The position numbers and the translations under genes were made by a program. From Aliivibrio sp. S4MY1 (GTDB lineage: Bacteria > Pseudomonadota > Gammaproteobacteria > Enterobacterales > Vibrionaceae): a stretch of DNA of 64,000 nucleotides. Each line of letters begins with the position of its first letter. Position 1 is the first letter of the stretch. The notes beneath the pieces are model-generated. The model was not told the DNA's origin, searched no databases, and saw only the letters and a program-made list of their open reading frames with translations. The stretch lies in the NCBI RefSeq assembly GCF_028765545.1, contig NZ_JARACP010000012.1, forward strand, positions 1 through 64,000, given 5' to 3'. Shown piece after piece: positions 7,216 through 16,384 of this stretch.

Positions 7216-8277
7216 TTAACGTTGTCTTGGTGCTGATTTTGGTGCTTTACCATTTGGTGAAAATTTACTTCTCACAGGCTTAGAACCCGCTGCCGGCTTC
7301 TTACCTTTACCGCTTGGTTTACCTGTTGGTTTAGCATCACCATTTGAACTGCGCTTAGTTGATGGTAATGAACCGCCTACTGGTTTTTTATTATTACGAC
7401 CACGGCGACCGCCTGAAGTATTACGATCTTCAACGGTACGTTCATCATGACGCTTCACTGCACGACGGATTTTTTGAGATTTAGACTTCGCGCGCTTGCG
7501 AGATTCTTTATCTACATCCAATAGGCTTTCTTTTTCATGTGGAAGCTCAACCATTTCACGAAGGTAATTTACTTCCTTCAATTCAAGTTCCATCCAACCA
7601 CCACGAGGCAGAGCTTTTTCTAAGAAGATATCACCATAGCGAACACGCTTTAGACGACTAACCGTTACACCTTGAGAATCCCATAGGCGACGAACTTCAC
7701 GATTACGACCTTCGTTAATTACTACATAGAAAGTATGGTTCATACCTTCACCACCAGCATACATAACGTCTTCGAAACGTGCTTCACCATCTTCCAGTTT
7801 TACACCAGAAACTAGGTTTTTAACCATTTTGTCGTTAACCTCACCAAATACACGACACATGTATTCACGTTCAACTTTACGACTAGGGTGCATAAGACGG
7901 TTTGCTAACTCACCATCAGTGGTGAACAACAATAGACCTGCGGTATTGGCATCAAGACGACCAACAGATACCCAACGAGAGTCTTTAATTTTTGGTAGGC
8001 GATCAAAAACAGTACGACGACCTTCTGGGTCATGACGAGTACATAGTTCACCTTCTGGTTTATGGTAAGCAAGCACACGACAAATCACATCAGTAGACTC
8101 TTTTACTGATACAACATGGCCATCAATACGAATTTTTGCATCGACATTTTCTAGGCGATCACCTAGCTTTGCTATCTGACCATCAACACTAACACGATTA
8201 GACTGAATCATCGTTTCTAATTCACGACGAGAACCAAGACCTGCTCGTGCTAATACTTTCTGTAATTTTTCGCTCAT
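7216..8277 (-). CDS. rluB: RluB, 23S rRNA pseudouridine(2605) synthase (353 aa)
   Basis: It isomerises uridine 2605 of 23S rRNA to pseudouridine. An N-terminal S4 RNA-binding domain (about residues 1-60, [16 protein letters not shown]) is followed by the RsuA/RluB catalytic domain with the active-site Asp in [13 protein letters not shown] and the conserved RRLWDSQG region. A Lys/Arg/Gly/Ser-rich basic tail of about 90 residues completes it, as in other gammaproteobacterial RluB. The convergent terminator with yciK marks its end. It stands immediately upstream of, and divergent from, ainS. Confidence 0.95.
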   Translation of the reverse strand: MSEKLQKVLARAGLGSRRELETMIQSNRVSVDGQIAKLGDRLENVDAKIRIDGHVVSVKESTDVICRVLAYHKPEGELCTRHDPEGRRTVFDRLPKIKDSRWVSVGRLDANTAGLLLFTTDGELANRLMHPSRKVEREYMCRVFGEVNDKMVKNLVSGVKLEDGEARFEDVMYAGGEGMNHTFYVVINEGRNREVRRLWDSQGVTVSRLKRVRYGDIFLEKALPRGGWMELELKEVNYLREMVELPHEKESLLDVDKESRKRAKSKSQKIRRAVKRHDERTVEDRNTSGGRRGRNNKKPVGGSLPSTKRSSNGDAKPTGKPSGKGKKPAAGSKPVRSKFSPNGKAPKSAPRQR

Positions 8278-8512
8278 TTTTTACCTTATGATGTCGCCTT
8301 CACAGGCGTCAATTAACTTTTATTAATCAAGAACCTACCAAGTTCAGATAGTATTTCTCAATCATTTTAGAATTCTATAGATGATGATTATACAATAAGG
8401 TTGTGATGAATAGTAAAAAATTAAACAAAATTTTATACCATGAAGTGTTTTTCCGTATGATTAAAACTGCTGTGTCTAAAGCAGCATTTATTCATACTAA
8501 AAGGAAAATCAA

Positions 8513-9752
8513 ATGGAAAAGTTAATTCGTTTTTTTAATGCTCTACCTTCTGAATCCACTGATTCGATTACACAAAAAAAACCTGCAAGATCAGTTTATC
8601 AAACTTGTTGACTCTCACTGCAACGAAACCGGAAAACCAACACTTTTAAAAGAGATAATAGAAAATAGAAAAACTACGATTCTAAACCAACTGCATGATT
8701 CAAATATTGGTAACCTAGCGGATATATTTTCAACCCAAACGGCTAAAAATATTATTGGAAAACAAGCAAGTCCAATTCTTCCTGAAGATTACTTTCTTAT
8801 TGAGCAAATCGCTCATCGACTTTTTGGTTGTTTATTATCTTTCTGGACGGAGTTAGAAATATTTCGCACCATTCAAAGCTCAATGGCTATCAATCAGCAT
8901 TCTCTCAATACACCAGACAAAACATACACATCAAAAAAAATAAATGATGACTATCACTATGAGATTGTTACTGATATAGCGCTAGATAAACGCGTTTTCT
9001 ATACCGACTTTTGTGAACAACCATTATTACTTTCAGATGCCATTGTCCTCATCAATATTGCGACATTCATCAAGCAACATAAATGGTATGAAATGCTTAG
9101 TATTCTAGATATTTCATCTAAAGGAGAGCACTTTATTCTGTACCAATTTGATAATGATAATCCCTACCCTACTATCATTTCATCTGCACTAATTGAACCT
9201 TATCATGACAAAGTCAACTGGTTATTTTTTGATAATTTCTTTCAATCTGATAAATGGGAAAAAACACAAAATATACATACCGTTGCACAATTATTTCCCA
9301 ATATGACCTCCTTATCTACCCAACAAGATCAAACTTTAGAACAATTAACTTGCTCAGAACTAGAAAACGAAATTTTTTCTTCTATAGTAGAAAAATCAAC
9401 TGTCTGCGGTGTAATTCGCTTTACCGTCAATGGAGCAAAACCTAAAATGAATTACCATATGTATCTTGCACAGAAAGGATTAGCAATGGCTCTTTTTCAT
9501 TCGAAAAGAACATTAATTTTTTCAATTATAGAGCAACCTGCAATGGTACTTTTCTATCAATCTATGGCTTGTATTGAAAACGATGACGTACCTTTCGTTT
9601 TTACTGGTAACCAAGATATCAATCAGTCCGGTTTAGTGACACATAAGGGCATTTGCTTTACAAAAAATGCAAGTAGCGCTTTCAATCGATATAATTTTAG
9701 AGAATACAATGCTAAAATAATCGAAAAAAGAAGAGAATTAAAACAACGATGA
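8513..9752 (+). CDS. ainS: AinS, acyl-homoserine-lactone synthase (LuxM/AinS family), frame broken at an A8 tract
   Basis: AinS/LuxM-family enzymes make an acyl-homoserine-lactone signal (octanoyl-HSL in A. fischeri). The identification rests on the overall LuxM-like sequence, about 400-residue length and the adjacent hybrid sensor kinase. The best start is the ATG at 8513, preceded by AAAAGGAAAA. That frame reads MEKLIRFFNALPSESTDSITQ and then meets a run of eight A (8574-8581), after which it hits a TGA within 11 codons. The rest of the protein continues one frame later. With seven A the reading would join into one protein of 412 aa. The only in-frame start for the main body (ATG 8538) has no ribosome binding site. 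This could be a sequencing error, a real mutation, phase variation or slippage. Confidence 0.85.
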
Positions 9753-9763
9753 GTTTACTATAA

Positions 9764-12208
9764 ATGCTAATTAGCCCCCCTAAAGATAACTTGTTGTTAT
9801 TCATCGCCGTATTTGTCTTATTATGGGTGGCTTTTTTCATCCGGTCTTTATTTAAAGATCGGATGGAAGTAGACCCAAAGATTTACCATCCTTATATTGC
9901 ATATTCTATTTTTATAGTTATTTGGATTTTAACTAACTACTACTTCCAATCCAATTTATTGCTTAGATTCAGTGAGCAGACTTCTGTAAATATGGCAATT
10001 ATTGCTAATTTAAGTTCTTATTTCGCTTTTGGCTTCGCTTTCCTATTCTCTTGCAGACTCAGCTCTGAAGACAAAAAATTAAAAGTTTGGCAGGTTATAC
10101 TTTTCTTTATCGAAACCACTTTTGCTCTAATTATCAACTTAATACCAAATTTGACGGTAACCGGTATTACAGTTGTTGATAAAGGGGTATTCACTATTCA
10201 TTTCGGTCCATTTGCTACATTGTTTTTCCTAAATGCTTTCGTATTTATAGGTATCATCATTTATAATTTTACAAAGCTAAGAAAAAGTAAGCTCAAACTC
10301 AATAAAGAGAAATCCATCTACTTGTTATTTGGTATATTAGTCTTTATGTCTTCAACCATCATCTCTCAAATTATTATCCCTATAATATGGCAGGACTTTT
10401 CATTCGCTTGGGTTCCACCAGCATTATCTGTGACTGAAGCCGTCTTAATTGGCTATACATTGCTTTATCATCGCTTATACAGCTTTCGCTATATCTCATT
10501 CTGGCTCTCTTCTTATGTGATGAATTTAATCATCTTTTTAGTCCCATTCTTATATTTTCACAACACCAACTCAGGAGCAGATTTTCCTATCAGTATTATT
10601 TTCATTATTTTTACCGGTATATTTTGGAATAAAACCCTTTTAAAATCAAAAAGCATTGCTAGCCTTATGATATATAAAGACAAAAAGACACCTGTTGATA
10701 AAATATATGAATTAGCTGATGAATTTAAATATTCAAGTCAGCACGCAATTACTAAACTGGCTTTATTGCTCGATACACCACGAGATGACCTACTCTTGGT
10801 TGGAAAAAATACCAACTACAATATCTTTATTCCCCATTTAGAGCAGTCTAATTCAGCCTTAGTCAAAGATGAATTAGATTATCAAATCCATTACGCTCCA
10901 GACTCTAACCATTCTGAGTTACATCAAGTTCAAAAAGAGATGGACTCTCATAAAACAGCCTTAATTCTTCCTATTTTTGGGAAAAACAAGCTGATTTCAC
11001 ACTTGCTTGTTTCGGCAAAAAAACGGAATGGCTCAACATTTTCAAATGAAGAAATTTCAGCGCTTCAATGGGTATTGACTAAAGTTCAGGGCTATATTGA
11101 GAGTGAACGTAAAGTGCGCCAGTCTCAAGCACTTGCAAACTCTATTGCTCACGAAATGAGAAATCCACTGTCACAGTTAATGTATCACTTTGAACGTATT
11201 GGACTTCAATCAGATAAAAATGGTATTAGTAAAGAATTAGAACAGGGAAAATTAGCTATTCAGCGAGGTTCACAGTTAATTGATATCATTCTTAACGAGA
11301 GTAAAGGCGTTGATATTAATCAATCTCTATTTAAGACTTATTCTATTTCAGTGTTAACAGAGCAGTTTATTAATGAATATTCTTTTGAATCTGAAGATAT
11401 TAAAAAACGAATCCATTTAGATCTCAATAATGAGTTTCTTATTAATGTTAATGATACTTTATTCGGCTTTATCTTATTTAATTTATTACGTAATGCCATT
11501 CATTACTTTGAATATCCTAATTGCTCTATATCAATACAATTAGTAAAAGGAAATACAACCAATTCTTTGATATTTAGAGATACTGGCCCTGGTATTGATG
11601 CAAATATTCTACCTAATATCTTTGATGACTTTTTCACTCATAATAAGCAAGGTGGCACAGGTTTAGGTCTTTCTTATTGCTTAAGAGTAATGCATTCTTT
11701 TAACGGCAATATTGCATGCTACTCAAAACAAGGAGAGTTTACTGAATTTGTTCTGAGTTTTCCTAAAATAAGTGCTGGCCATCAACCAATTACTATTGAA
11801 CCAACGCCAACGCAGCAAGAAACCTTTGAAAGAACTAAGATTAAAAACAGTAATTCAAAAAAAACAGTTCTTATTGTTGATGATAAAAAAGTACAACGAA
11901 TGCTAATTCAGACATTTATTACGAATGATAATCTTACCATTATCCAAGCTGAAAATGGGGCTGAAGCACTTAAAATAGTTAACGAAATACACATCGATTT
12001 GATCTTTATGGATTCACGTATGCCAGTAATGAATGGAGCGGAGGCTGCTGCACAAATTAAAGCATGCCATCCATTGCTTCCTATCATTGCGCTTACTGGC
12101 GAATCGTGCCATGAAGAAATAATAAATATAACAACAGTAATGGATGCATACTTAACTAAGCCAATCTCCAAGCCTCAACTATTACAAATGCTCGAAAAAT
12201 GGATATAA
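9764..12208 (+). CDS. ainR: AinR, hybrid sensor kinase for the AinS signal (814 aa)
   Basis: A membrane receptor of the LuxN/AinR type. About eight or nine hydrophobic helices occupy residues 1-270. A linker is followed by a histidine kinase (H463 in SIAHEMRNPLSQL), an ATPase domain (N-box LLRNAIHYF, G-box DTGPGID and GTGLGLSY), and a C-terminal receiver domain with phospho-acceptor D750 in FMDSRMP. In Aliivibrio and Vibrio such proteins switch between kinase and phosphatase on binding the AHL, feeding phosphate through LuxU to LuxO and so controlling LitR/LuxR-type regulators. It starts 11 bases after ainS, forming the expected ainSR operon. All key residues are present, so the receptor appears intact even though ainS is frame-disrupted. 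Confidence 0.93.
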   Translation: MLISPPKDNLLLFIAVFVLLWVAFFIRSLFKDRMEVDPKIYHPYIAYSIFIVIWILTNYYFQSNLLLRFSEQTSVNMAIIANLSSYFAFGFAFLFSCRLSSEDKKLKVWQVILFFIETTFALIINLIPNLTVTGITVVDKGVFTIHFGPFATLFFLNAFVFIGIIIYNFTKLRKSKLKLNKEKSIYLLFGILVFMSSTIISQIIIPIIWQDFSFAWVPPALSVTEAVLIGYTLLYHRLYSFRYISFWLSSYVMNLIIFLVPFLYFHNTNSGADFPISIIFIIFTGIFWNKTLLKSKSIASLMIYKDKKTPVDKIYELADEFKYSSQHAITKLALLLDTPRDDLLLVGKNTNYNIFIPHLEQSNSALVKDELDYQIHYAPDSNHSELHQVQKEMDSHKTALILPIFGKNKLISHLLVSAKKRNGSTFSNEEISALQWVLTKVQGYIESERKVRQSQALANSIAHEMRNPLSQLMYHFERIGLQSDKNGISKELEQGKLAIQRGSQLIDIILNESKGVDINQSLFKTYSISVLTEQFINEYSFESEDIKKRIHLDLNNEFLINVNDTLFGFILFNLLRNAIHYFEYPNCSISIQLVKGNTTNSLIFRDTGPGIDANILPNIFDDFFTHNKQGGTGLGLSYCLRVMHSFNGNIACYSKQGEFTEFVLSFPKISAGHQPITIEPTPTQQETFERTKIKNSNSKKTVLIVDDKKVQRMLIQTFITNDNLTIIQAENGAEALKIVNEIHIDLIFMDSRMPVMNGAEAAAQIKACHPLLPIIALTGESCHEEIINITTVMDAYLTKPISKPQLLQMLEKWI

Positions 12209-12234
12209 AAATAGCCAGTCAATACTGGCTATTT
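12209..12234. terminator. Hairpin between convergent ainR and yciO
   Basis: AAATAGCCAGT pairs with ACTGGCTATT around a 4-nt loop. The T-tail is weak on the plus side, while an A-rich stretch precedes it. It begins directly after the ainR stop codon. Confidence 0.65.
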
Positions 12235-12254
12235 ATACTTAATTGTCTTTTTAA

Positions 12255-12875
12255 TTATTGAAATGGGCTTGGATCACCAGCGCCAATACGAACCACATTG
12301 ATTTCATCGTCACTAAAATCAACCACGGTTGTTGGCTGTTCACCTAAATAACCACCATTCATAATTAAATCTACAGCGTGTTCAAGCTGATCTCGGATCG
12401 CTTCTGGATCTGACTCTGCCATTTCATTACCTGGTAAAATCAGCGTTGTAGACATTAACGGTTCACCTAATGCTTCTAACAGATCAAGAGCGATCTTATT
12501 ATCCGGTACACGCATGCCTATTGTTTTACGTTTCGGATTCATCAAACGACGTGGTACTTCTTTTGTTCCCTTAAAGATAAATGTGTATGCGCCCGGTGTA
12601 TTATTTTTTAATAAGCGGAATACGCTATTATCAACACGAGCATAAATTGATAACTCAGAAAGATCGCGACATAACAAAGTAAAGTTATGCTTATCGTCTA
12701 AACGACGGATCTGGCAAATTCGCTCTAATGCTTGTTTATTCTCAAGCTGACAACCTAAAGCATAACCCGAGTCGGTTGGATAAATAACGACACCACCATC
12801 TCTAATGATGGTAACAGCTTGACTAATTAAGCGTGCTTGTGGGTTTTCTGGATGTACGTAAAAAAATTGGCTCAT
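12255..12875 (-). CDS. yciO: YciO, Sua5/YciO/YrdC-family protein (206 aa)
   Basis: An RNA-binding YrdC-fold protein. The family includes threonylcarbamoyl-AMP synthases for the tRNA t6A modification. YciO is a paralogue whose exact role is less clear than that of TsaC. Features seen are the N-terminal YPTDSGYALGC, the KR-type motif region IRRLDDKHNFTLLCRDL, PGAYTFIFKGT and the C-terminal GQPTTVVDFS-like segment EQPTTVVDFSDDE. The length matches E. coli YciO (206 aa). It lies 47 bases downstream of rnm in the same orientation, as in many gammaproteobacteria where rnm and yciO flank trp. Confidence 0.93.
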   Translation of the reverse strand: MSQFFYVHPENPQARLISQAVTIIRDGGVVIYPTDSGYALGCQLENKQALERICQIRRLDDKHNFTLLCRDLSELSIYARVDNSVFRLLKNNTPGAYTFIFKGTKEVPRRLMNPKRKTIGMRVPDNKIALDLLEALGEPLMSTTLILPGNEMAESDPEAIRDQLEHAVDLIMNGGYLGEQPTTVVDFSDDEINVVRIGAGDPSPFQ

Positions 12876-12922
12876 TATTCCTCCTGACGAGCAGGTCGTT
12901 GTTATTATTTAAGGATTAAGCC

Positions 12923-13768
12923 CTACTCAAATGTTGGTAAATCCCATTCTTGCCATACTGGAACTACCCCTTCAGGTAGCCATAAATTTCTTCCTAACTC
13001 TGTCCAAGGCGACGGATAATGAAAATCAGACCCTTGTGATGCCGCAAGTTCATATTGAATTGCATAATCTGCAAGGACTCGACGCTCTTGCACACCTTGC
13101 TGAGGTAGAGCAACTTCCATTGCATCCCCTTTCGCTTCAACAAATGCAGCTAATAATCGCTTCACCCATTTTGCGGTCAACTTATAACGACCAGGATGAG
13201 CAAGTATAGCGGTTCCTCCCGCATTATGAATTACCTTAACGGCTTCTTCAATTGAACACCATTCTGGTGGAACATAGCCTATGTTATTGCGTGTTAAAAA
13301 CTTTTTGAATACTGCTTGCATCGTTTTCGCGTGGCCTTGGTCAACTAACCACTTACCAAAGTGCGCTCGAGTTAATGAACCCCCATCAGCCAGTGCCATT
13401 GCGCCTTCTAACGCCCCGACATAACCCGCTTTTTCAAGACGTTCTGCCATTTTTCGAGCCCGAGCATCTCTACGTTGCGCTTGTTCTTCTATCAATGCAA
13501 TTAATTCAGGGTGATTTACATCAATATTAAGGCCAACAACATGAATATCCTTGTTGCTCCATAATGTTGAAATTTCAATACCTTCAATTAAATGCACTGG
13601 TAATGCTTTTTCTTTAATCGTTTGATGCGCTTCAGCTAATCCTGCAACGGTATCATGATCAGTAATAGCAAGTACTTTCACATCAAAAGTAACCGCTCTT
13701 TCTACTAATTCAGCAGGAGACATGCGTCCATCTGACGCAGTTGTGTGACTATGTAGGTCTATTTTCAT
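12923..13768 (-). CDS. rnm: RNase AM (YciV/TrpH), PHP-domain 5'-3' exoribonuclease (281 aa)
   Basis: A PHP-domain phosphoesterase with the metal-binding signatures HSHTTASDG (residues 6-14), TDHDT (about 37-41), HPGR (about 190) and GSDFH near residue 250. In E. coli this protein (YciV, renamed Rnm/RNase AM) trims 5' ends of short RNAs and of rRNA precursors, and also removes phosphates from 3',5'-bisphosphonucleotides. It is transcribed divergently from trpL, and its start lies only nine bases from the trp -35 box, so the TrpR-type operator might also affect it. Confidence 0.93.
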   Translation of the reverse strand: MKIDLHSHTTASDGRMSPAELVERAVTFDVKVLAITDHDTVAGLAEAHQTIKEKALPVHLIEGIEISTLWSNKDIHVVGLNIDVNHPELIALIEEQAQRRDARARKMAERLEKAGYVGALEGAMALADGGSLTRAHFGKWLVDQGHAKTMQAVFKKFLTRNNIGYVPPEWCSIEEAVKVIHNAGGTAILAHPGRYKLTAKWVKRLLAAFVEAKGDAMEVALPQQGVQERRVLADYAIQYELAASQGSDFHYPSPWTELGRNLWLPEGVVPVWQEWDLPTFE

Positions 13769-13776
13769 AATAATTC

Positions 13777-13812
13777 TTGACTTTCACCTCGCGTACTAGT
13801 TTACTGGTACGC
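13777..13812 (+). promoter_or_regulatory. trp promoter overlapped by a TrpR-type operator
   Basis: TTGACT at 13777-13782, a 17-bp spacer and TTTACT at 13800-13805 have the same architecture as the E. coli trp promoter (TTGACA-17-TTAACT). The palindrome GCGTACTAGT / TTACTGGTACGC at 13791-13812 covers the -10 region and closely matches the TrpR operator core GTACTAGTTAACTAGTAC. TrpR with bound tryptophan should block transcription here. Confidence 0.85.
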
Positions 13813-13871
13813 AGTTAAACACTTTCTCAATGAATAATTGATATTATCTTTGTTTTAATAGTAGGTACTTT

Positions 13872-13949
13872 ATGTCACAGCTTAGCAAACAACAAGCGTT
13901 CTTAAAAACTAGCGTGATGACTCAACGTTGGTGGCACTACTTCGGGTAG
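13872..13949 (+). CDS. trpL: TrpL, trp leader peptide (25 aa)
   Basis: A short gene beginning ATG at 13872 after TAGGTAC and ending TAG at 13947. It encodes a 25-residue peptide with two consecutive tryptophans (RWWHYFG) near its end. Ribosome stalling at the Trp codons when charged tRNA-Trp is scarce should prevent the downstream terminator hairpin at 13987 from forming. The position between the operator-promoter and trpE, the tandem Trp codons and the downstream terminator together make this a classical attenuation leader. Confidence 0.92.
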   Translation: MSQLSKQQAFLKTSVMTQRWWHYFG

Positions 13950-13986
13950 TGTTTTTGTGCTTAGTTAATTTGACATAGAAACCTTG

Positions 13987-14009
13987 CCCGCCATCTAGCG
14001 GGTTTTTTT
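13987..14009 (+). terminator. trp attenuator terminator
   Basis: CCCGC pairs with GCGGG around CATCTA and is followed by seven T. It lies 38 bases past the trpL stop and 170 bases before the trpE start, as expected for the attenuator. Confidence 0.88.
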
Positions 14010-14179
14010 ATGCCTTAAGCACAACCAATCAGTAAAACTAATAATAGATGAAAATCTAAACAGTCAGTCATTCAGCCCTCACAAGTTTTAAGAAAAGAGT
14101 GGCAACAAAAGTGAAATATGCGACTATGAAAACTAATAAAAATGTAACATCAATTCAACGCATTAGCAGGGAGGCTGGA

Positions 14180-15766
14180 ATGCAGTCAGTAATATCCAAT
14201 GATGGTCAGCTAGAAGTTCTTTCCCTTGACGTTCCATACGTTTCCGATCCAACCCAACTTTACTCTACCTTGTGTGAAAATAAAGAGATGAGCTTGTTGC
14301 TCGAAGGGGCTGAAGTAAACTCTAAGCAAAACATTATAAGCTTAATGCTGATTGATGCGGCGGTACGAATTCATTGTTTTGATAAAGACGTTACCTTAGA
14401 AGCCCTAACACTAAATGGAGAACGTTTATTACAGACCTTAGCGCTATCTCTGCCTTCTTCTTTGATTACTCTTTCTTCTCAAACTCTACTCACGCTGCAC
14501 TTTCCAGAGATTAACCAAGATCTGGATGAGGACAGCCGTTTACGAGAACTCTCCTCTTTTGATGCGTTACGGTTTATTCAAAATCAATTCAATGTAACTG
14601 GTTTACCCTCTAATGCACTCTTTTTAGGTGGACTATTTGCTTATGACTTAGTCGCTAACTTTGAAAACCTTGGTGAGGAAGAGACTACAAACAAATGCCC
14701 TGATTATGTATTTTATGTAGCCGAAACACTGTTAGTTATCGATCATCAAACAGAAACGTCAGTACTTCAAGGCTCACTGTTTAATGCTGATGCAACAATC
14801 AAAACAAACCTTTCTGCTCGACTTACTGAAATTAAAGCGTTTTGCTCAGAGCCACATACCGTACCCGAAGCACCAACGCTAGAAAGCTGTGAAGCAATTC
14901 CAAGCGTCTCCGATGAAGATTTCTGTCAAACCGTATTAGATTTAAAAGAATTTGTTATTAAAGGCGATATTTTCCAAGTTGTTCCTTCTCGTAGATTCAC
15001 TCTTCCTTGTCCTGCTCCATTGGCGGCTTATCGTGAACTTAAAATCGGTAACCCAAGTCCATACATGTTTTATCTGCAAGATCGTGATTTCACCTTGTTT
15101 GGGGCTTCGCCAGAATCTGCATTGAAATATGGCAAAGAAACAAACCAAGTTGAAATTTACCCAATCGCAGGCACTCGTCAACGTGGTAAAAATAGCAATG
15201 GCTCTATCAACCATGATTTAGACAGCCGCATTGAATTAGAACTGCGTTGTGATACCAAAGAAAACGCAGAGCACATGATGTTAGTTGACTTGGCTCGTAA
15301 TGATGTTGCTCGTATTTCTGAAGCTGGCACCCGCTATGTTGCCGATCTTCTAAAAGTTGATCGCTACAGCCATGTCATGCACCTTGTTTCTCGTGTTGTT
15401 GGCCAACTTAGAGGGGATCTTGATGCCCTTCATGCTTATCAAGCGTGCATGAATATGGGAACCTTAACGGGTGCACCAAAGATCCGTGCTATGCAGCTTA
15501 TTCGTGATGTAGAAAAAACACGTAGAGGCACTTATGGTGGCGCTGTTGGTTACTTAACGGGGGATGGCAACATGGATACTTGTATTGTTATTCGTTCAGC
15601 CTATGTTGAAGACGGTATCGCTCAAGTTCAAGCTGGAGCTGGTGTGGTTTATGATTCCAACCCACAAGCTGAAACTGATGAAACTCGTGGAAAAGCACAA
15701 GCGGTGATCTCTGCGATTCAAAAAGCACACTTAGCTCAACCAATAAACGTGAAGGAGAATAACTAA
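14180..15766 (+). CDS. trpE: TrpE, anthranilate synthase component I (528 aa)
   Basis: It converts chorismate to anthranilate with ammonia delivered by TrpG, the first step of tryptophan synthesis. The chorismate-binding fold is complete, with motifs VVPSRRF, NPSPYMFYL, GASPESAL, PIAGTRQRG, LVDLARND and GTLTGAPKIRAM. An N-terminal segment LLLEGAEVNSK corresponds to the feedback-site LLLES motif of TrpE. I chose ATG 14180 because AGGGAGG at 14168-14174 is an excellent ribosome binding site and this start matches the length of E. coli TrpE. Longer in-frame starts (GTG 14099, ATG 14126) exist. It is the first structural gene of trp and shares one base with trpG. Confidence 0.95.
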   Translation: MQSVISNDGQLEVLSLDVPYVSDPTQLYSTLCENKEMSLLLEGAEVNSKQNIISLMLIDAAVRIHCFDKDVTLEALTLNGERLLQTLALSLPSSLITLSSQTLLTLHFPEINQDLDEDSRLRELSSFDALRFIQNQFNVTGLPSNALFLGGLFAYDLVANFENLGEEETTNKCPDYVFYVAETLLVIDHQTETSVLQGSLFNADATIKTNLSARLTEIKAFCSEPHTVPEAPTLESCEAIPSVSDEDFCQTVLDLKEFVIKGDIFQVVPSRRFTLPCPAPLAAYRELKIGNPSPYMFYLQDRDFTLFGASPESALKYGKETNQVEIYPIAGTRQRGKNSNGSINHDLDSRIELELRCDTKENAEHMMLVDLARNDVARISEAGTRYVADLLKVDRYSHVMHLVSRVVGQLRGDLDALHAYQACMNMGTLTGAPKIRAMQLIRDVEKTRRGTYGGAVGYLTGDGNMDTCIVIRSAYVEDGIAQVQAGAGVVYDSNPQAETDETRGKAQAVISAIQKAHLAQPINVKENN

Positions 15767-16374
15767 TGGCTCATATTGTATTGCTCGATAACTTTGACTC
15801 CTTTACTTACAACTTGGTTGACCAATTTCGCTCTCTTGGCTATCCAGTTACTATTTACCGTAATAGCTTATCGGCAAGTGCTTTTGAAGAAGCGGTAAAC
15901 AAATTAGATAACCCGATAGTTGTACTATCTCCAGGACCGGGGGCGCCATCAGAAGCCGGCTGTATGCCTGAAGTCATTCAACGCTTAAAAGGCAAAGTAC
16001 CTATGATTGGCATTTGTCTTGGCCATCAAGCGATTGTAGAAGCGTATGATGGGACGGTTGCTGGTGCTGGTGAAATCGTTCATGGTAAATCTGCGATGAT
16101 GAGGCATAACCAGCACGCAATTTTTAGTGGGTTACCAAATCCACTCTCTATTGCTCGTTATCACTCTTTAGTCGCAACAAAAGTGACAAAGCAACTCACT
16201 GTTACCGCTACTGTTAATGATTTAGTCATGGCTGTTATTCAGGAAGAAGATAAGGTTTGTGGGTTCCAATTTCACCCTGAGTCCATTTTAACAACGCAAG
16301 GTGCTGAACTACTAATTAATACATTAAACTGGGCTTTAAATTTGGATTCAAGCCATTCAGATAATAAAGAATAA
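15766..16374 (+). CDS. trpG: TrpG, anthranilate synthase glutamine amidotransferase (202 aa)
   Basis: A class I glutamine amidotransferase that supplies ammonia to TrpE. The triad is visible: the nucleophilic Cys in GICLGHQA, and His and Glu in FQFHPESI. The oxyanion segment SPGPGAP is present. It is a free-standing TrpG, not fused to TrpD as in E. coli, which is typical of Vibrionaceae. Its ATG overlaps the trpE stop by one base (TAATG), implying coupled, equimolar translation of the two subunits. Confidence 0.95.
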   Translation: MAHIVLLDNFDSFTYNLVDQFRSLGYPVTIYRNSLSASAFEEAVNKLDNPIVVLSPGPGAPSEAGCMPEVIQRLKGKVPMIGICLGHQAIVEAYDGTVAGAGEIVHGKSAMMRHNQHAIFSGLPNPLSIARYHSLVATKVTKQLTVTATVNDLVMAVIQEEDKVCGFQFHPESILTTQGAELLINTLNWALNLDSSHSDNKE

Positions 16375-16384
16375 GGATATTCTC

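Noticed and set aside
8460-8490. lux-box or terminator upstream of ainS (CTGCT...AGCAG hairpin)
   Set aside because: The small inverted repeat around 8468-8485 does not match the 20-bp lux box and has no T-run. It is too weak to call.
14099-14179. Upstream GTG/ATG starts extending TrpE by up to 27 residues
   Set aside because: A strong AGGGAGG site precedes ATG 14180, and the shorter protein matches the usual TrpE length. The upstream codons lack good ribosome binding sites.
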